From: Alphaproteobacteria bacterium
GTDB taxonomy: Bacteria; Pseudomonadota; Alphaproteobacteria; Caulobacterales; Maricaulaceae
DNA length: 39,934 bases
Direction of reading: 5' to 3'
Assembly (NCBI GenBank): GCA_016124675.1
Contig: WGNG01000010.1
Span: 76,634 to 116,567 of the forward strand
Below the pieces are notes generated by a model, which searched no databases, was not told where the DNA came from, and saw only the letters and a program-made list of their open reading frames with translations. Every line of letters begins with the position of its first letter. Positions within the stretch are counted from its first letter, which is position 1. A program made the position numbers and the translations under genes. Positions 18,411 through 27,901 of this stretch are shown one piece after another.

Positions 18411-21400
18411 TTAGAACTCGTAACGCAGGCCGATGCGCGCGAACCAGACCGAGCCCGCGTTGGAGCGGAAGCCGGTGACGGCCGCATTGTTGATGAAGGA
18501 GTTGTAGCGGTACACGCAGTCGGTGGCCGCGACGCAGTTGGTGCGCGGAGCGTCGCCGGTGAGAGCCGGCGCGCCGGCCACCCCCAGAGCCGCCACATCG
18601 GCAGCGCGCACGAGGTCCGCGTTGACGATGGGACGCTGACCATTGCCCGGCGCGTTGATGCGGGTGCCCCAGCTGTCGTTCAGCAGGTTCAGCACGTTCT
18701 CGATGTCGAGCACGAGCTTGAACCGGTTGTCGCCCAGGAAGCGATCCACGCCCGGAATGCCCGGCAGGTCCTGCTGGAGACGCAGGTCCCAACGCTGGTT
18801 CCACGGAGCATTGTCGGAGTTCACCTCGTGGATCTGGCCACGGGTCAGGCCGCGCGCATCAACGAAGGTGTTGAAGGCGGCCTGGTCGAACCCGGCAGCG
18901 TACACCACACGCCCGTCATTGGCAGACGGGATGTAGAGCGGCTGGTTCGGGAACTGGGTTTCGCCATTGCCCGGACGGCCGAACAGGGCGTTGCCGCTGA
19001 CCGTGTTGAACGTGTAGGTGAACGGAGCGCCCGTGTTGATCTGGCCGAACAGGTCAACACGCGTGGTCAGGTCACTGATGAAGTCACGCTCGAACGACAG
19101 GCCAATCTTGAACGCATGTTCGATCTCGTAGATCGAGGTGCGCACGCTCGGGAAGTTGATGTCCGGATCGACCTGGCCGCGCAGGGACGAGATGCCGCGC
19201 GAGGAGGAGCCCTCGGTGATCATCTGGATGTCCTGGTTGGCGTAGGAGACGAAGAAACCGACGCCATTGTCGAACTCGTTAGCCAGCGAGACCGTGAAGG
19301 TCGTGCTTTCGTCGCCCGACGCGTTGGTCAGGATCGTCCGGTTCGACACGCCGCGCGCCTGCAGGTCGGCATAGATCGGACGACCGTCCGGAGCCACGCC
19401 CGTCTGGGCGAAGGGCTGCTGGTTGGTCTGGGCCGCTTCACGCCACAGGAAGCTGTTCTCGCTGCGGCTGTGGATGACCTGAACGGTCGCCACGTAGTTG
19501 CTGCCGAGATCGAAGCCGCCGAAGTTGAGGTCGAACTCCTGCTCGACGCGCAGGGAGTACTTCCAGTCGGACGGGATTTCGAAGTTCGGGTCGATGGCGT
19601 CGATGGCCAGCGGGGTGCCGCCAGAGACAGCCGTCAGCAGGGCGGCCGGAACATCGCGCCCGGTCACGCCGGTGAAGCTGCCGGTCGCCAGCACGGCCGG
19701 CACCTGGAAGGCGTTCGAGGTCCACACGCCCGGATCGCCGCCGGCGAACAGGCCGAAGCCGCCGCTCACCGTGGTGCGGTCCGTCGCGTCCCAGCGGAAG
19801 CTGACGCGCGGCATCCACAGGTCCAGGCCATCGGTGGTGGTGGTGTTGTCGAAGCCAACCGCCGGGCGGAAGGTCGGGTCGAAGGTCGGCTCATCATCGG
19901 TGACGAGGCGCTCGTAGCGCAGGCCGGCCGCCAGCTCGAGGGCCGGATTGACCTGCCAGCGGGCCTGGCCGAAGCCGACCCAGCGCGAATAGCCCCACTC
20001 GGCCGCACCGTCGCGGGCCACGTTGGACGGAACGTTGCGGTACTCGACGTTGGCGACGCGGTTCAGGATATTCTGACCGGCCGAGTTGCCAGAGAAGATG
20101 AAGCGGCCGCGCGAACGCTCGACGAACATGTTGTACAGGTCGAGGGTTTCGTACTCGCCGCCCACCGAGAAGATGAAGTCGTTCCAGGTGTAGTCGGCCT
20201 TGCCGAACAGCTGGAGACGCGTGTCCTCATACTCGTTGGCGTGACGGAAGCGGTCGCAGCCGCCCGTGATGGTCACGTTCGAGGTCAGCAGGCCCGCAAG
20301 CGGGGTGCCGGCGACGTTGGTCGGGGTCAGGCGGAATTCCAGCGTGCCGACATCCGACGGCGCACGGCAGTTCTGGCCGCGCACATAGTCGATGAAGCTC
20401 GCGCGAACCTCGGTCGACAGGTTCGGCGTCCAGTCGGAGAACAGCTGGGCGGTGTAGTTTTCCAGAAGGGTCGGCGTGTCATACCAGGCCGACACCATGG
20501 CGGTCGCCCCGATGCCGCTGACGCCGACATCTTCGGTCCGCTGGTAGTTCGCCTGGACGCGGTGGTTGTCGTTGATGTTCCAGTCCAGACGCAGGAACCA
20601 GCGCTCGGTCTCTTCCGGCACGGAGGTCTGCTGGGGACGGCCGAGCATGTCGATGCCGTAGGTGGTCTGGACCATCTGGTTCAGCGCGTCAAAGAAGGCC
20701 GGGCTGCGGCCGCCGGCGGCGTCCGAACCGGCGAAGTCGACCTGACGGGCGGTTTCGAACCGGTCATAGGACAGGGCGAAGAAGAGGCGGTCGCGGATGA
20801 TCGGGCCGCGCACCGAGATGCCGTATTCCTTTTCCTCAAACAGGCCCGGGTTGAAGGTGTTCTCGCCGCCGAACGCGGTGGAGCCGACCCAGTCCTGGTC
20901 GCGGTAGTAATAGAACGCCGCGCCGTCAAACTCGTTGGTGCCGCCGCGCGTGGTCACGTTGACCAGGCCGCCGGTGAAGCCCGACGAGGTGACCGAGTAA
21001 TCAGAGGCGACCAGCGAGACCGACTCGATGATGTCGATGTTGATGGGCGAGCGGGCCGTGGCGAAGGTGTTCGAACCCAGGCCGAAATTGTCCTGCTGGC
21101 GCGCGCCGTCAATGGTCACGCCGTTGAAGCGGGGGTTGACGCCCGCGACCGACAGGTTGTTCGGGCCGCCGGAGATGGTAAGCGGGTCACGGTTCAGGGT
21201 GGAGATCACGTCGCGGGCCAGCGAGGGCTGGTTGGCCACGTCGCGCGCGGTGAAGTTGGAGCCCACGCCCGCGTTCAGGTCGACGCGGCTGATGGCCTGG
21301 CCGGTCACCGTGATGACGTCAGTGGTGGCCGGGGCCAGGGTGATGCGCAGCGGCGGCTGGGCGCCCGGCGCCAGGCTCAGGCCTTCAATGGCCTCGCCGT

Positions 21401-21677
21401 CAAAGCCCGGAGCGTTGACTGACACGGTGTAGGGTCCGCCGACGCGAAGGCCGGACTGGACGAACGCGCCCGTGGAGCCGGTGGTGGCGACGTTCGCCGT
21501 GCCGGTGGGCGTGTGGACGACGGTGACGCGGGCGCCGGCAACCGGCTGGCCGTTCACGTCCACCACAGAGCCGCGCAGCTCCGATGAGGTTTGCTGGGCA
21601 TGCACGGCCGCCATCGGCGCCATCGCCGCGAGCGCGACAGCCGAGGCTCCGAGAGAGAGCTTCTTCAGAATCGCCAT
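18411..21677 (-). CDS. TonB-dependent receptor with N-terminal carboxypeptidase-regulatory-like domain (Oar-like)
   Basis: Outer-membrane active transporter of 1088 residues. The signal peptide ends in AAVHAQQ (about residue 28). A carboxypeptidase-regulatory-like beta domain follows (about 33-115: LRGSVVDVNGQPVAGARVTV), then the plug (about 120-255, including GVNPRFNGVTIDGARQQDNFG and GGLVNVTTRGGTNEFDGAAF). The rest is a long beta-barrel ending in the expected aromatic residue (GLRYEF). This order matches Oar-like receptors. The ligand is unknown; no co-transcribed transport or degradation genes are visible. The ribosome binding site AGGGGAA lies before ATG 21677, and the gene has its own terminator, so it looks monocistronic. 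Confidence 0.92.
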   Translation of the reverse strand: MAILKKLSLGASAVALAAMAPMAAVHAQQTSSELRGSVVDVNGQPVAGARVTVVHTPTGTANVATTGSTGAFVQSGLRVGGPYTVSVNAPGFDGEAIEGLSLAPGAQPPLRITLAPATTDVITVTGQAISRVDLNAGVGSNFTARDVANQPSLARDVISTLNRDPLTISGGPNNLSVAGVNPRFNGVTIDGARQQDNFGLGSNTFATARSPINIDIIESVSLVASDYSVTSSGFTGGLVNVTTRGGTNEFDGAAFYYYRDQDWVGSTAFGGENTFNPGLFEEKEYGISVRGPIIRDRLFFALSYDRFETARQVDFAGSDAAGGRSPAFFDALNQMVQTTYGIDMLGRPQQTSVPEETERWFLRLDWNINDNHRVQANYQRTEDVGVSGIGATAMVSAWYDTPTLLENYTAQLFSDWTPNLSTEVRASFIDYVRGQNCRAPSDVGTLEFRLTPTNVAGTPLAGLLTSNVTITGGCDRFRHANEYEDTRLQLFGKADYTWNDFIFSVGGEYETLDLYNMFVERSRGRFIFSGNSAGQNILNRVANVEYRNVPSNVARDGAAEWGYSRWVGFGQARWQVNPALELAAGLRYERLVTDDEPTFDPTFRPAVGFDNTTTTDGLDLWMPRVSFRWDATDRTTVSGGFGLFAGGDPGVWTSNAFQVPAVLATGSFTGVTGRDVPAALLTAVSGGTPLAIDAIDPNFEIPSDWKYSLRVEQEFDLNFGGFDLGSNYVATVQVIHSRSENSFLWREAAQTNQQPFAQTGVAPDGRPIYADLQARGVSNRTILTNASGDESTTFTVSLANEFDNGVGFFVSYANQDIQMITEGSSSRGISSLRGQVDPDINFPSVRTSIYEIEHAFKIGLSFERDFISDLTTRVDLFGQINTGAPFTYTFNTVSGNALFGRPGNGETQFPNQPLYIPSANDGRVVYAAGFDQAAFNTFVDARGLTRGQIHEVNSDNAPWNQRWDLRLQQDLPGIPGVDRFLGDNRFKLVLDIENVLNLLNDSWGTRINAPGNGQRPIVNADLVRAADVAALGVAGAPALTGDAPRTNCVAATDCVYRYNSFINNAAVTGFRSNAGSVWFARIGLRYEF

Positions 21678-22043
21678 TTTTTAGTTCCCCTAATCGACCA
21701 AGTCCCGGCGTCGACACTCCGCCAACGCTTCGAGGGGGGCTCTAAGTGCTGGCTCTGACGGATCAGCGACAGAATTGTGAAGCTTTTGTTGCGAAGCCCG
21801 CACCCTGTTGATTGGGGTCCGGATCAAACAGCGGTGACCACCCAGCTCTATCTCACTTTAAAATAAGGAGAAACCTTTACTGCAGCGCAGCGGGAGCCCT
21901 CGCGCACCCCTGTTGGTATCGTGCCGTGAACCCTCAGCGCGCCGGTCACAAAGGGATGGGGCGTGGCTTTTTGACCACGCCTGTTCGAACCGCTCCGGGC
22001 TGGAGGCTTTGACAAGCCGCCGTCTGATCCGCAAGAAGCGTGC
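21678..22043. other. Divergent intergenic region between the TonB receptor and GT39 genes
   Basis: The 366-base gap holds no supported gene. An A/T-rich patch (TTTAAAATAAGGAG, about 21857-21870) stands out against the GC-rich surroundings and may belong to a promoter, but no convincing -35/-10 pair was found on either strand. A hairpin GGCGTGG-CTTTTTGA-CCACGCC lies near 21960-21981 without a T-run. Confidence 0.4.
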
Positions 22044-23636
22044 ATGATCGCCCCAACCCCACCGCACACCGGCCAGTCCCGCCCTGTCACGCTGCGCGCC
22101 CTCGCAGCGGATCGGTTTGCCGAGCTGTCCGCTGCGGCGATCCTTGCGCTGCTGGCGATCCGAATTGCGTCTCTTTTTATCAACCCCGCCAGCCTCTACG
22201 CCGACGAAACGCAATACTGGCTGTGGTCGCGCGAGCTCGACTGGGGCTATTTCTCCAAACCACCCATGATCGCCTGGCTGATCGCCCTCAGCACGGGATT
22301 GTTTGGCGATTCGGACCCGGCCGTGCGCCTGTTCGCCCCGCTTCTGCACGCCGTCACGGCTGGCTTCCTGGGGCTGACGGCAGCACGTCTGTATGACGCC
22401 CGCACCGGCGCGCTGGCGGCCCTGATGTGGACGATCATGCCGGCTGTCTGGCTCTCATCCACCATCATGTCCACGGACGCCGCGCTGATGGCAGGCCTGT
22501 CCGGCGCGCTCTACGCTGTGGTGCGCCTGCGCGATGGCGGGCGCTGGCCCTGCGCCGTCATGCTGGGCCTGGCGCTGGCGTTCGCCTTCCTTGCCAAATA
22601 CGCCGCCATCTACTTTCTTGCCGGGGCCGGGCTGGCCGTGCTGTTCGACGCGCCGGTGCGCCGGGCGCTGATAAGCTGGCGCGGTGTTCTGGCGCTGGCC
22701 GTGTTCGCAGTTCCCGCTGGCGGCAATATCGCCTGGAACGCCGCCAATGACTTTTCCACGTTTAGCCACACCGTGGAGAACGCCAATTGGGGCGCGGACA
22801 TGTTCAACCCGGGCGAGGCGCTCTCGTTCGTGGCCGATCAGCTGGCCGTCTTCGGCCCGCTCATGTTCCTCGCCCTGATAGCGGCCATCATCGCTGCGGG
22901 CCGTGCCTGGCGCCCGGACTGGAGCGCAGCCCGCACCGAGCTGATGCTCGCCGCCTTCGCCGCCCCGCCCTTGCTCATCGTGGCGTTTCAGGCCTTCCTC
23001 AGCCGCGCGCACGCCAATTGGGGCGCCGCCGCCTATGCGGCGGGCACGATCCTCGCCGTCGCCTTCCTCCTGCGCGGACCCTCCTGGCGGCGCTGGGCGC
23101 TGTACGCCTCCGTGTTGCTGCATATCGGCGTCGGTGCGGTCTTGATGACGCTTGGCGCCGCGCCGCGCCTCGCGGACGCCGCCGGCGCGGAGAGCGCCTT
23201 CCACCGCGTGCGTGAATGGCCCGCCACCGCCGAGGCCATGGCGACGGCGGCGCGCGACACCGGCGCCGCAGCCCTGGTGTTCGACAACCGCAATGATTTC
23301 CACCAGATGCAGCGCTATGGCGGCGCCATCCCAGCCCCCCTTTACATGTGGCGCCGCCATGAGGGCGCTTATAATTACGCCGATCTGGTCTGGCCGCTGC
23401 CGGCCGGATTTGAGGGCGAGGTGCTGGTCGTGTCCCAGCGCCCGTTCGAGGCGCCGCTGATCGCCGGGGATTTCGCCCGCTTCGAACCGGCCGGCGAGAT
23501 CGTCATCCCCCTTGGACCCACCCGCATCCGCCGCTACCAGCTGTTCCGCGCCGAAGGCTACGCGCCCGTCGAACGCAACGCTGCCTTCGAGGCGCGCGCC
23601 CGCGCCCTCGTCGAAGCCTCACGCGCAGATCGCTGA
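22044..23636 (+). CDS. GT39-family (ArnT-like) integral membrane glycosyltransferase
   Basis: A 530-residue polytopic membrane protein that likely moves a sugar from a polyprenyl-phosphate donor in the periplasm. The first periplasmic loop carries the family signature YADETQYWLWSRELDWGYFSKPPMIAW, including the catalytic-type Asp-Glu pair. About ten to eleven hydrophobic helices follow up to about residue 360. The last 150 residues form a soluble periplasmic domain (AALVFDNRNDFHQMQRYGG). Acceptor (lipid A, protein or glycolipid) is not predictable. Its stop is only four bases from the convergent gp15 stop, with no terminator visible between them. Confidence 0.88.
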   Translation: MIAPTPPHTGQSRPVTLRALAADRFAELSAAAILALLAIRIASLFINPASLYADETQYWLWSRELDWGYFSKPPMIAWLIALSTGLFGDSDPAVRLFAPLLHAVTAGFLGLTAARLYDARTGALAALMWTIMPAVWLSSTIMSTDAALMAGLSGALYAVVRLRDGGRWPCAVMLGLALAFAFLAKYAAIYFLAGAGLAVLFDAPVRRALISWRGVLALAVFAVPAGGNIAWNAANDFSTFSHTVENANWGADMFNPGEALSFVADQLAVFGPLMFLALIAAIIAAGRAWRPDWSAARTELMLAAFAAPPLLIVAFQAFLSRAHANWGAAAYAAGTILAVAFLLRGPSWRRWALYASVLLHIGVGAVLMTLGAAPRLADAAGAESAFHRVREWPATAEAMATAARDTGAAALVFDNRNDFHQMQRYGGAIPAPLYMWRRHEGAYNYADLVWPLPAGFEGEVLVVSQRPFEAPLIAGDFARFEPAGEIVIPLGPTRIRRYQLFRAEGYAPVERNAAFEARARALVEASRADR

Positions 23637-23640
23637 CGCC

Positions 23641-26600
23641 TCAGACCAGCGCCACATCGCGCGCACGCCCTGGACCATAGACGGCGGAGATTTGCGCCAC
23701 GCGCAGCCGCGCGCCATGCATCCCGCCCGGCAGGGCAACGCTCAACGCCGCCGCCTCCAGCGACAGCGAGGGCTGCACCGTCTCGCCCTGCCAGACCGTC
23801 GCTCCGCCAGCGTCACACAGGCTCACCGCATAGCGCTCGCTCTCCTCTCTCAGAGGGATATCGGCGCTCCACGCGTCCGCATCAATCCGCCCGCGCCGCA
23901 CCCAGCGCGCCTCCAGCGCCCCGGCCTGGACGCGCGCGCGCAGATGCACTGGCGCCAGCGGGCGCAGATCGGCCCCGCCATACACAACCTCCACCGTCCG
24001 CGCCGCCGGATCGGTCAGAGCCGCGCCCGGCGGGACGGCGATCACCACAAGCGGCGCGCCGCGCTCCTCCGCGCTCACCGGCATGACGGCCCCCGCCCCG
24101 TCCAGCACCACCGCGCGCGCGCCTTCGCCCGCGCCAGTGACCGGCGACCCGCCCAGCCCCCGCAACAGACCCGTCAGGCGCCAGGACTCAGGGCCCGTCA
24201 TCTCGGCGCGCTCGAAACTCAGCACCTCCCACCCATCCTGGGTCTCCACCGCCAGCCGGTTGGCGCCTGACAGGAACGCGGCGCGCGTCACGCTGGACAG
24301 CGCGCCATCCATGAGCCGCAACGCCACGGCATTGCCCCGGTCGATCCGGCCTTCAAATCCTTCGCCCAGCGGCGCGGTCAGAACCCCGGTAAACGCCGGC
24401 GCGGTGATGCGCGCACGCTCGGCCGCGCTCTCGAGGCTGGCCCCGGCATGGATGATCAGTTCCCCCGGCCACGGATCAGCAGAGGCCGCCGCCCACAACC
24501 CGCCCCGCGCGCTTTCGCCCGGCGCCAGCGGCAGGTCCAGAAGCCTCAGAAGCGGCCGCGACGCCGGCGCCGCCGCCTCCCCCGCCTGCGGCTGCGGTCC
24601 GGACGCCAGGCCCGGTCCCGCGCTGGCGCCGGTCAGCTCCGCGCGCCGGGCGCCCAGCCCGTCCGTGACCGCCAAGCGCCAGACGCGCGCCTGCGGCCCC
24701 TCGTCCAGCAGGACGTGATCGCCCGCTTCCAGCATCGCCAGCGATGGCGCCAGCATGAGGCGCGCCGTCTCGCTCTCCGCCCGCGCGCGCGTCAGCAAGG
24801 CCTGCGCCCAGCCCGCCGCCAGCGCCCGGTCAGCCAGCGCCGGCAGGCGCACATCAATCAGGCCCTCGCGCACCGCATCAAGACAGAGCGCATGCACGGC
24901 GGCCGGGCGGTAATCGCCGTCATCGGCGATGACGGTCAACCGCGCGCCGGCCGGGCGCGCATCCTCCGGCGCACGGGTGAAGACCAGCCCCTCGCCCTGG
25001 CCTGGCTCGGCCAGCCGCGCCGCTTCCAGCGCCAGGGGCGCGTCCAGCGCGCGCACTGGCAGGCAGGCTGGCCCATCGGCCCGGTCCGCAATCACGAAGC
25101 CGAACACCGTCCCCAGCGCGTCGAGCACATCGCGCGCCCGCGCCGGCTCACCGATCACGAACCCCGCCAGCACGCCGTCAAGCCGCGACACGTCCATCGC
25201 CTCAAGCCCGGCGCGCGCGGCGATTCCCGCCACGATCTGCGCCAGCAGCGACTGACCCGCCCGGCCCGTCAGCCAGTGCCCGGTGCGCCAGTTCGCCCCG
25301 TCGGTCCAGACATCCTCGCGCGCGGGAAACTCAGGGAAGGGCCGCGCATCCCAGGTCCACACATGGCTCATCGCCAGGTCCAGCATCGGCCCGCCATAGA
25401 CCGGCGAGACCGGATTGACGCCCGGCGCTTCCCAGTACGCATACAGCGCCTCGATATAGCGCCGCTGGATCAGGTCATCACGCGCGCCGCCCGAGAAATA
25501 GGGCGCAAAACTCTCCGAGCTTTTGGGATCCAGGAACACATTGGGCTGGTTGGCGCCCTTGTCCACTGCCGGGCATCCCAGCTCCACCAGCCGCACCGGC
25601 TTCATCCCGGGCGCCCAGCCGGTCGGCGTCTCGCTGCGGACGCCGGCCAGCCGGTCGTGATGGGCGCTGGCCCACCAGCTGCGCACATCCTTGTAGCGCC
25701 ACACCCACGGCTCGCCATGTTCGCCGTCGGTGATGGGCGTGCGCAGCTGGGCGGCGCGGTCCGGGGCGCTGGCGTAATACCAGTCAAACCCCTCCCCGCC
25801 CTCCACGTTGGCGGCGAGGTAATCGCGGTCATAGATCGCGCGCGCGCCCGCCAGCGCATCGGCATGGCCCGCCCCGTCGCGCCAGTCGGACAAGGGCGCG
25901 TACCAGTCAATGCCGACATAATCGATATTGGCGTCCGACCACAGCGGGTCGAGATGGAAAATCCGGTCGCCGCCGCCCGGCGCATGGCCGAAATACTCCG
26001 ACCAGTCCGCGGCATAGGACAGCTTCACATCCGGCCCCATGAGGGCGCGCGCCTGTCCCGCCAGCGCCTTGAGGTGCGCCACGAAGGGATAGGCGCCGGG
26101 GCCGGAGCGCACCTGCGTCATCGAGCGCATCTCAGACCCGATGATCAGGCTCTCCACCCCGCCCGCCGCCTTGGCCAGCGCGCCATGGTGCAGGATGAAG
26201 CGCGAGAACGACCATTCATCCGGCCCCGCATAGCTCACGCTCTGCCCGCTGACCGTGAAATGACCGGCGAGCGCTCCGCCATAAAACGCGCTGACCTGAT
26301 CGGCCGCTGCGGCGCTCTGGTCCGGCGATCCCGGCTGGCCGGGCGCGGGATGGCAGGTGATGCGGCCGCGCCAGGGATAGGCGCCCTGCTCCACACCGCC
26401 CCAGGGGTCGGGCAGGCTGTTGCCCGGCGCCACATCCACCAGGATGAAGGGATAGAGCGTGACCTGCCAGCCGCGGGCCTTGAGCGCCCTTATGGCCATG
26501 ATCACCGTCTCGTCGGCGGGCGACCCGCCATAGGCCGGGCCGCCGCCCGCCTCACTGATCAGATGCGCCGTCGCGCGCGTCTCGCCCGCCGCCGTCCAGA

Positions 26601-27459
26601 CCAGCGGCCGCGTGGTCTTGGCGCGCGTCTCCACGCCGGGGCGGATCTGGCAGTGTGCGCAGCGCAGGTCCGTCCCCATCCAGGCCGTCACCAGCGCCAC
26701 GCTGGCGCACTTGGGCAAGGCCCGCGCCAGATCATCCAGCGCCGCTTCAAGGTCGCTGCCCGCCCGCGCCGTATGCCGGTTCTCCGCCCGGTCCGAGCCC
26801 TCGCCGATCTCGCGCACCACCGTGCGGTCGGCATAGGCGAACTCGCCCGACGCCGGGATCAGGCACACCCCGCGCACCTGGTCCTCCAGCGAGGGCGCAT
26901 CGCTGTCCGGCGCCGCGGCGAACACCTCGAAGGACAGATTGGGGATGCGCTCGCCAAAGGGGGTGAGGTCGAGATCCTCGAACACCACATAGGCCAGCCC
27001 GCGATAGGCCGGCGCCGCGCCTTCGATGGCGGCGATCAGCGGATCGGGCGCCTGGTCCTCGCCGCCCGTATGCACGCGCATCACCGCGCCCGCGCTCTCG
27101 AACGGCTCGCCATTGGCCCAGATGCGTCCGACCCCGCCAATGGGACCTTCGGCCAGACCCACCGCAAAGCTCAGGGAATAGCGGTACTGCGTCGTCTTCG
27201 GCCCGCCCTTGCCGCCGCCGGACTTGCGCGTCTGCGACGTCTCGCGAAACCGCGCCGCCCAGATCACCTGCCCCGTCACCCGCATGCGCCCGAACACGAT
27301 GGCGATGCCCGCGCCCTCGGTGCTGGTCTGCACCGCCAGCTCGGACAGGCGCGGCCCGTCGCGATCGCGCGCAAACAGGCCACTGATCGCGCGCTGCGCT
27401 GCGCCGCTGATATAAGCAGTCGCCGCCCGCGCCGCCGCTTCGGCCACCAGCTCGCCCAT
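23641..27459 (-). CDS. GTA gp15: baseplate/host-interaction megatron protein
   Basis: The largest GTA protein (1272 residues; Rhodobacter GTA gp15 is about 1300), located at the tail tip. The N-terminal part (ISGAAQRAISGLF, then FGRMRVTGQVIWAARF) is the tail-hub segment. A TIM-barrel-like domain, the GTA_TIM family, lies at about 330-640 (WQVTLYPFILVDVAPGN, NIDYVGIDWYAPLSDWRDG). A phage-tail-type domain follows at about 750-920, then C-terminal beta-rich domains. Homology and a GGGAGAG ribosome binding site place the start at ATG 27459, not at the open-frame limit 27576. It is the last gene of the GTA cluster and follows gp14 after 25 bases. Large antisense open frames here are GC-driven shadows. 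Confidence 0.93.
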   Translation of the reverse strand: MGELVAEAAARAATAYISGAAQRAISGLFARDRDGPRLSELAVQTSTEGAGIAIVFGRMRVTGQVIWAARFRETSQTRKSGGGKGGPKTTQYRYSLSFAVGLAEGPIGGVGRIWANGEPFESAGAVMRVHTGGEDQAPDPLIAAIEGAAPAYRGLAYVVFEDLDLTPFGERIPNLSFEVFAAAPDSDAPSLEDQVRGVCLIPASGEFAYADRTVVREIGEGSDRAENRHTARAGSDLEAALDDLARALPKCASVALVTAWMGTDLRCAHCQIRPGVETRAKTTRPLVWTAAGETRATAHLISEAGGGPAYGGSPADETVIMAIRALKARGWQVTLYPFILVDVAPGNSLPDPWGGVEQGAYPWRGRITCHPAPGQPGSPDQSAAAADQVSAFYGGALAGHFTVSGQSVSYAGPDEWSFSRFILHHGALAKAAGGVESLIIGSEMRSMTQVRSGPGAYPFVAHLKALAGQARALMGPDVKLSYAADWSEYFGHAPGGGDRIFHLDPLWSDANIDYVGIDWYAPLSDWRDGAGHADALAGARAIYDRDYLAANVEGGEGFDWYYASAPDRAAQLRTPITDGEHGEPWVWRYKDVRSWWASAHHDRLAGVRSETPTGWAPGMKPVRLVELGCPAVDKGANQPNVFLDPKSSESFAPYFSGGARDDLIQRRYIEALYAYWEAPGVNPVSPVYGGPMLDLAMSHVWTWDARPFPEFPAREDVWTDGANWRTGHWLTGRAGQSLLAQIVAGIAARAGLEAMDVSRLDGVLAGFVIGEPARARDVLDALGTVFGFVIADRADGPACLPVRALDAPLALEAARLAEPGQGEGLVFTRAPEDARPAGARLTVIADDGDYRPAAVHALCLDAVREGLIDVRLPALADRALAAGWAQALLTRARAESETARLMLAPSLAMLEAGDHVLLDEGPQARVWRLAVTDGLGARRAELTGASAGPGLASGPQPQAGEAAAPASRPLLRLLDLPLAPGESARGGLWAAASADPWPGELIIHAGASLESAAERARITAPAFTGVLTAPLGEGFEGRIDRGNAVALRLMDGALSSVTRAAFLSGANRLAVETQDGWEVLSFERAEMTGPESWRLTGLLRGLGGSPVTGAGEGARAVVLDGAGAVMPVSAEERGAPLVVIAVPPGAALTDPAARTVEVVYGGADLRPLAPVHLRARVQAGALEARWVRRGRIDADAWSADIPLREESERYAVSLCDAGGATVWQGETVQPSLSLEAAALSVALPGGMHGARLRVAQISAVYGPGRARDVALV

Positions 27460-27484
27460 CGGCCGCTCTCCCGTGATTGGCGTG

Positions 27485-27901
27485 TCAGATTTCAGGAAAG
27501 GCGAAAGCGCCCGCGATCCGCCGGCGCCACCAGGGGACCAGCGCGCTTTCGCACACCGCCCGGCCCTCGACTGCATGGATCATGTGCGCGCCGCCCGACA
27601 GGATCGCGCAATGGCGCACCGGCGCATCGCGCGCGTAGCGGAACACCAGCACATCACCCGGCGCCGCACGCTCCACCGGCGCCAGCCAGCGCCGCGCCGC
27701 ATTGAGCAGCATCTCGCCCCCGCCCCGCCCGGCCCAGTCGGGCGCGTAGGGCGGGACCGGCTCGGGCTCGTCGCCATACAGCGCCCGCCACACCCCGCGC
27801 ACGAGGCCCAGGCAATCGCACCCCGCCCCGATCAGGCTCGCCTGGTGGCGGTAGGGCGTGCCCAGCCACAGCCGCGCCTGCGCCAGCGCCGCCGCCCTCA
27901 C
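27485..27901 (-). CDS. GTA gp14: NlpC/P60 cell-wall peptidase
   Basis: A 138-residue peptidoglycan hydrolase carried by the GTA tail, thought to open the recipient's wall during DNA entry. Catalytic elements of NlpC/P60 are visible: Cys30 in GAGCDCLGLVRGVW, and His97 in VRHCAILSG after the PGDVLVFR strand. It starts at GTG 27901 overlapping the gp13 stop by four bases (GTGA), a typical coupling in this cluster. Confidence 0.93.
   Translation of the reverse strand: MRAAALAQARLWLGTPYRHQASLIGAGCDCLGLVRGVWRALYGDEPEPVPPYAPDWAGRGGGEMLLNAARRWLAPVERAAPGDVLVFRYARDAPVRHCAILSGGAHMIHAVEGRAVCESALVPWWRRRIAGAFAFPEI

Noticed and set aside
18828-21422. 864-codon plus-strand open frame antisense to the TonB-dependent receptor
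   Set aside because: No recognisable motifs and low-complexity composition; the receptor on the other strand is unambiguous.
21959-21981. Hairpin in the region upstream of the GT39 gene
   Set aside because: No T-run on either side and no gene ending there, so not called a terminator.
24448-27705. 1085-codon plus-strand open frame antisense to gp15
   Set aside because: Arg/Pro/Ala-rich shadow; gp15 on the minus strand has clear domains.
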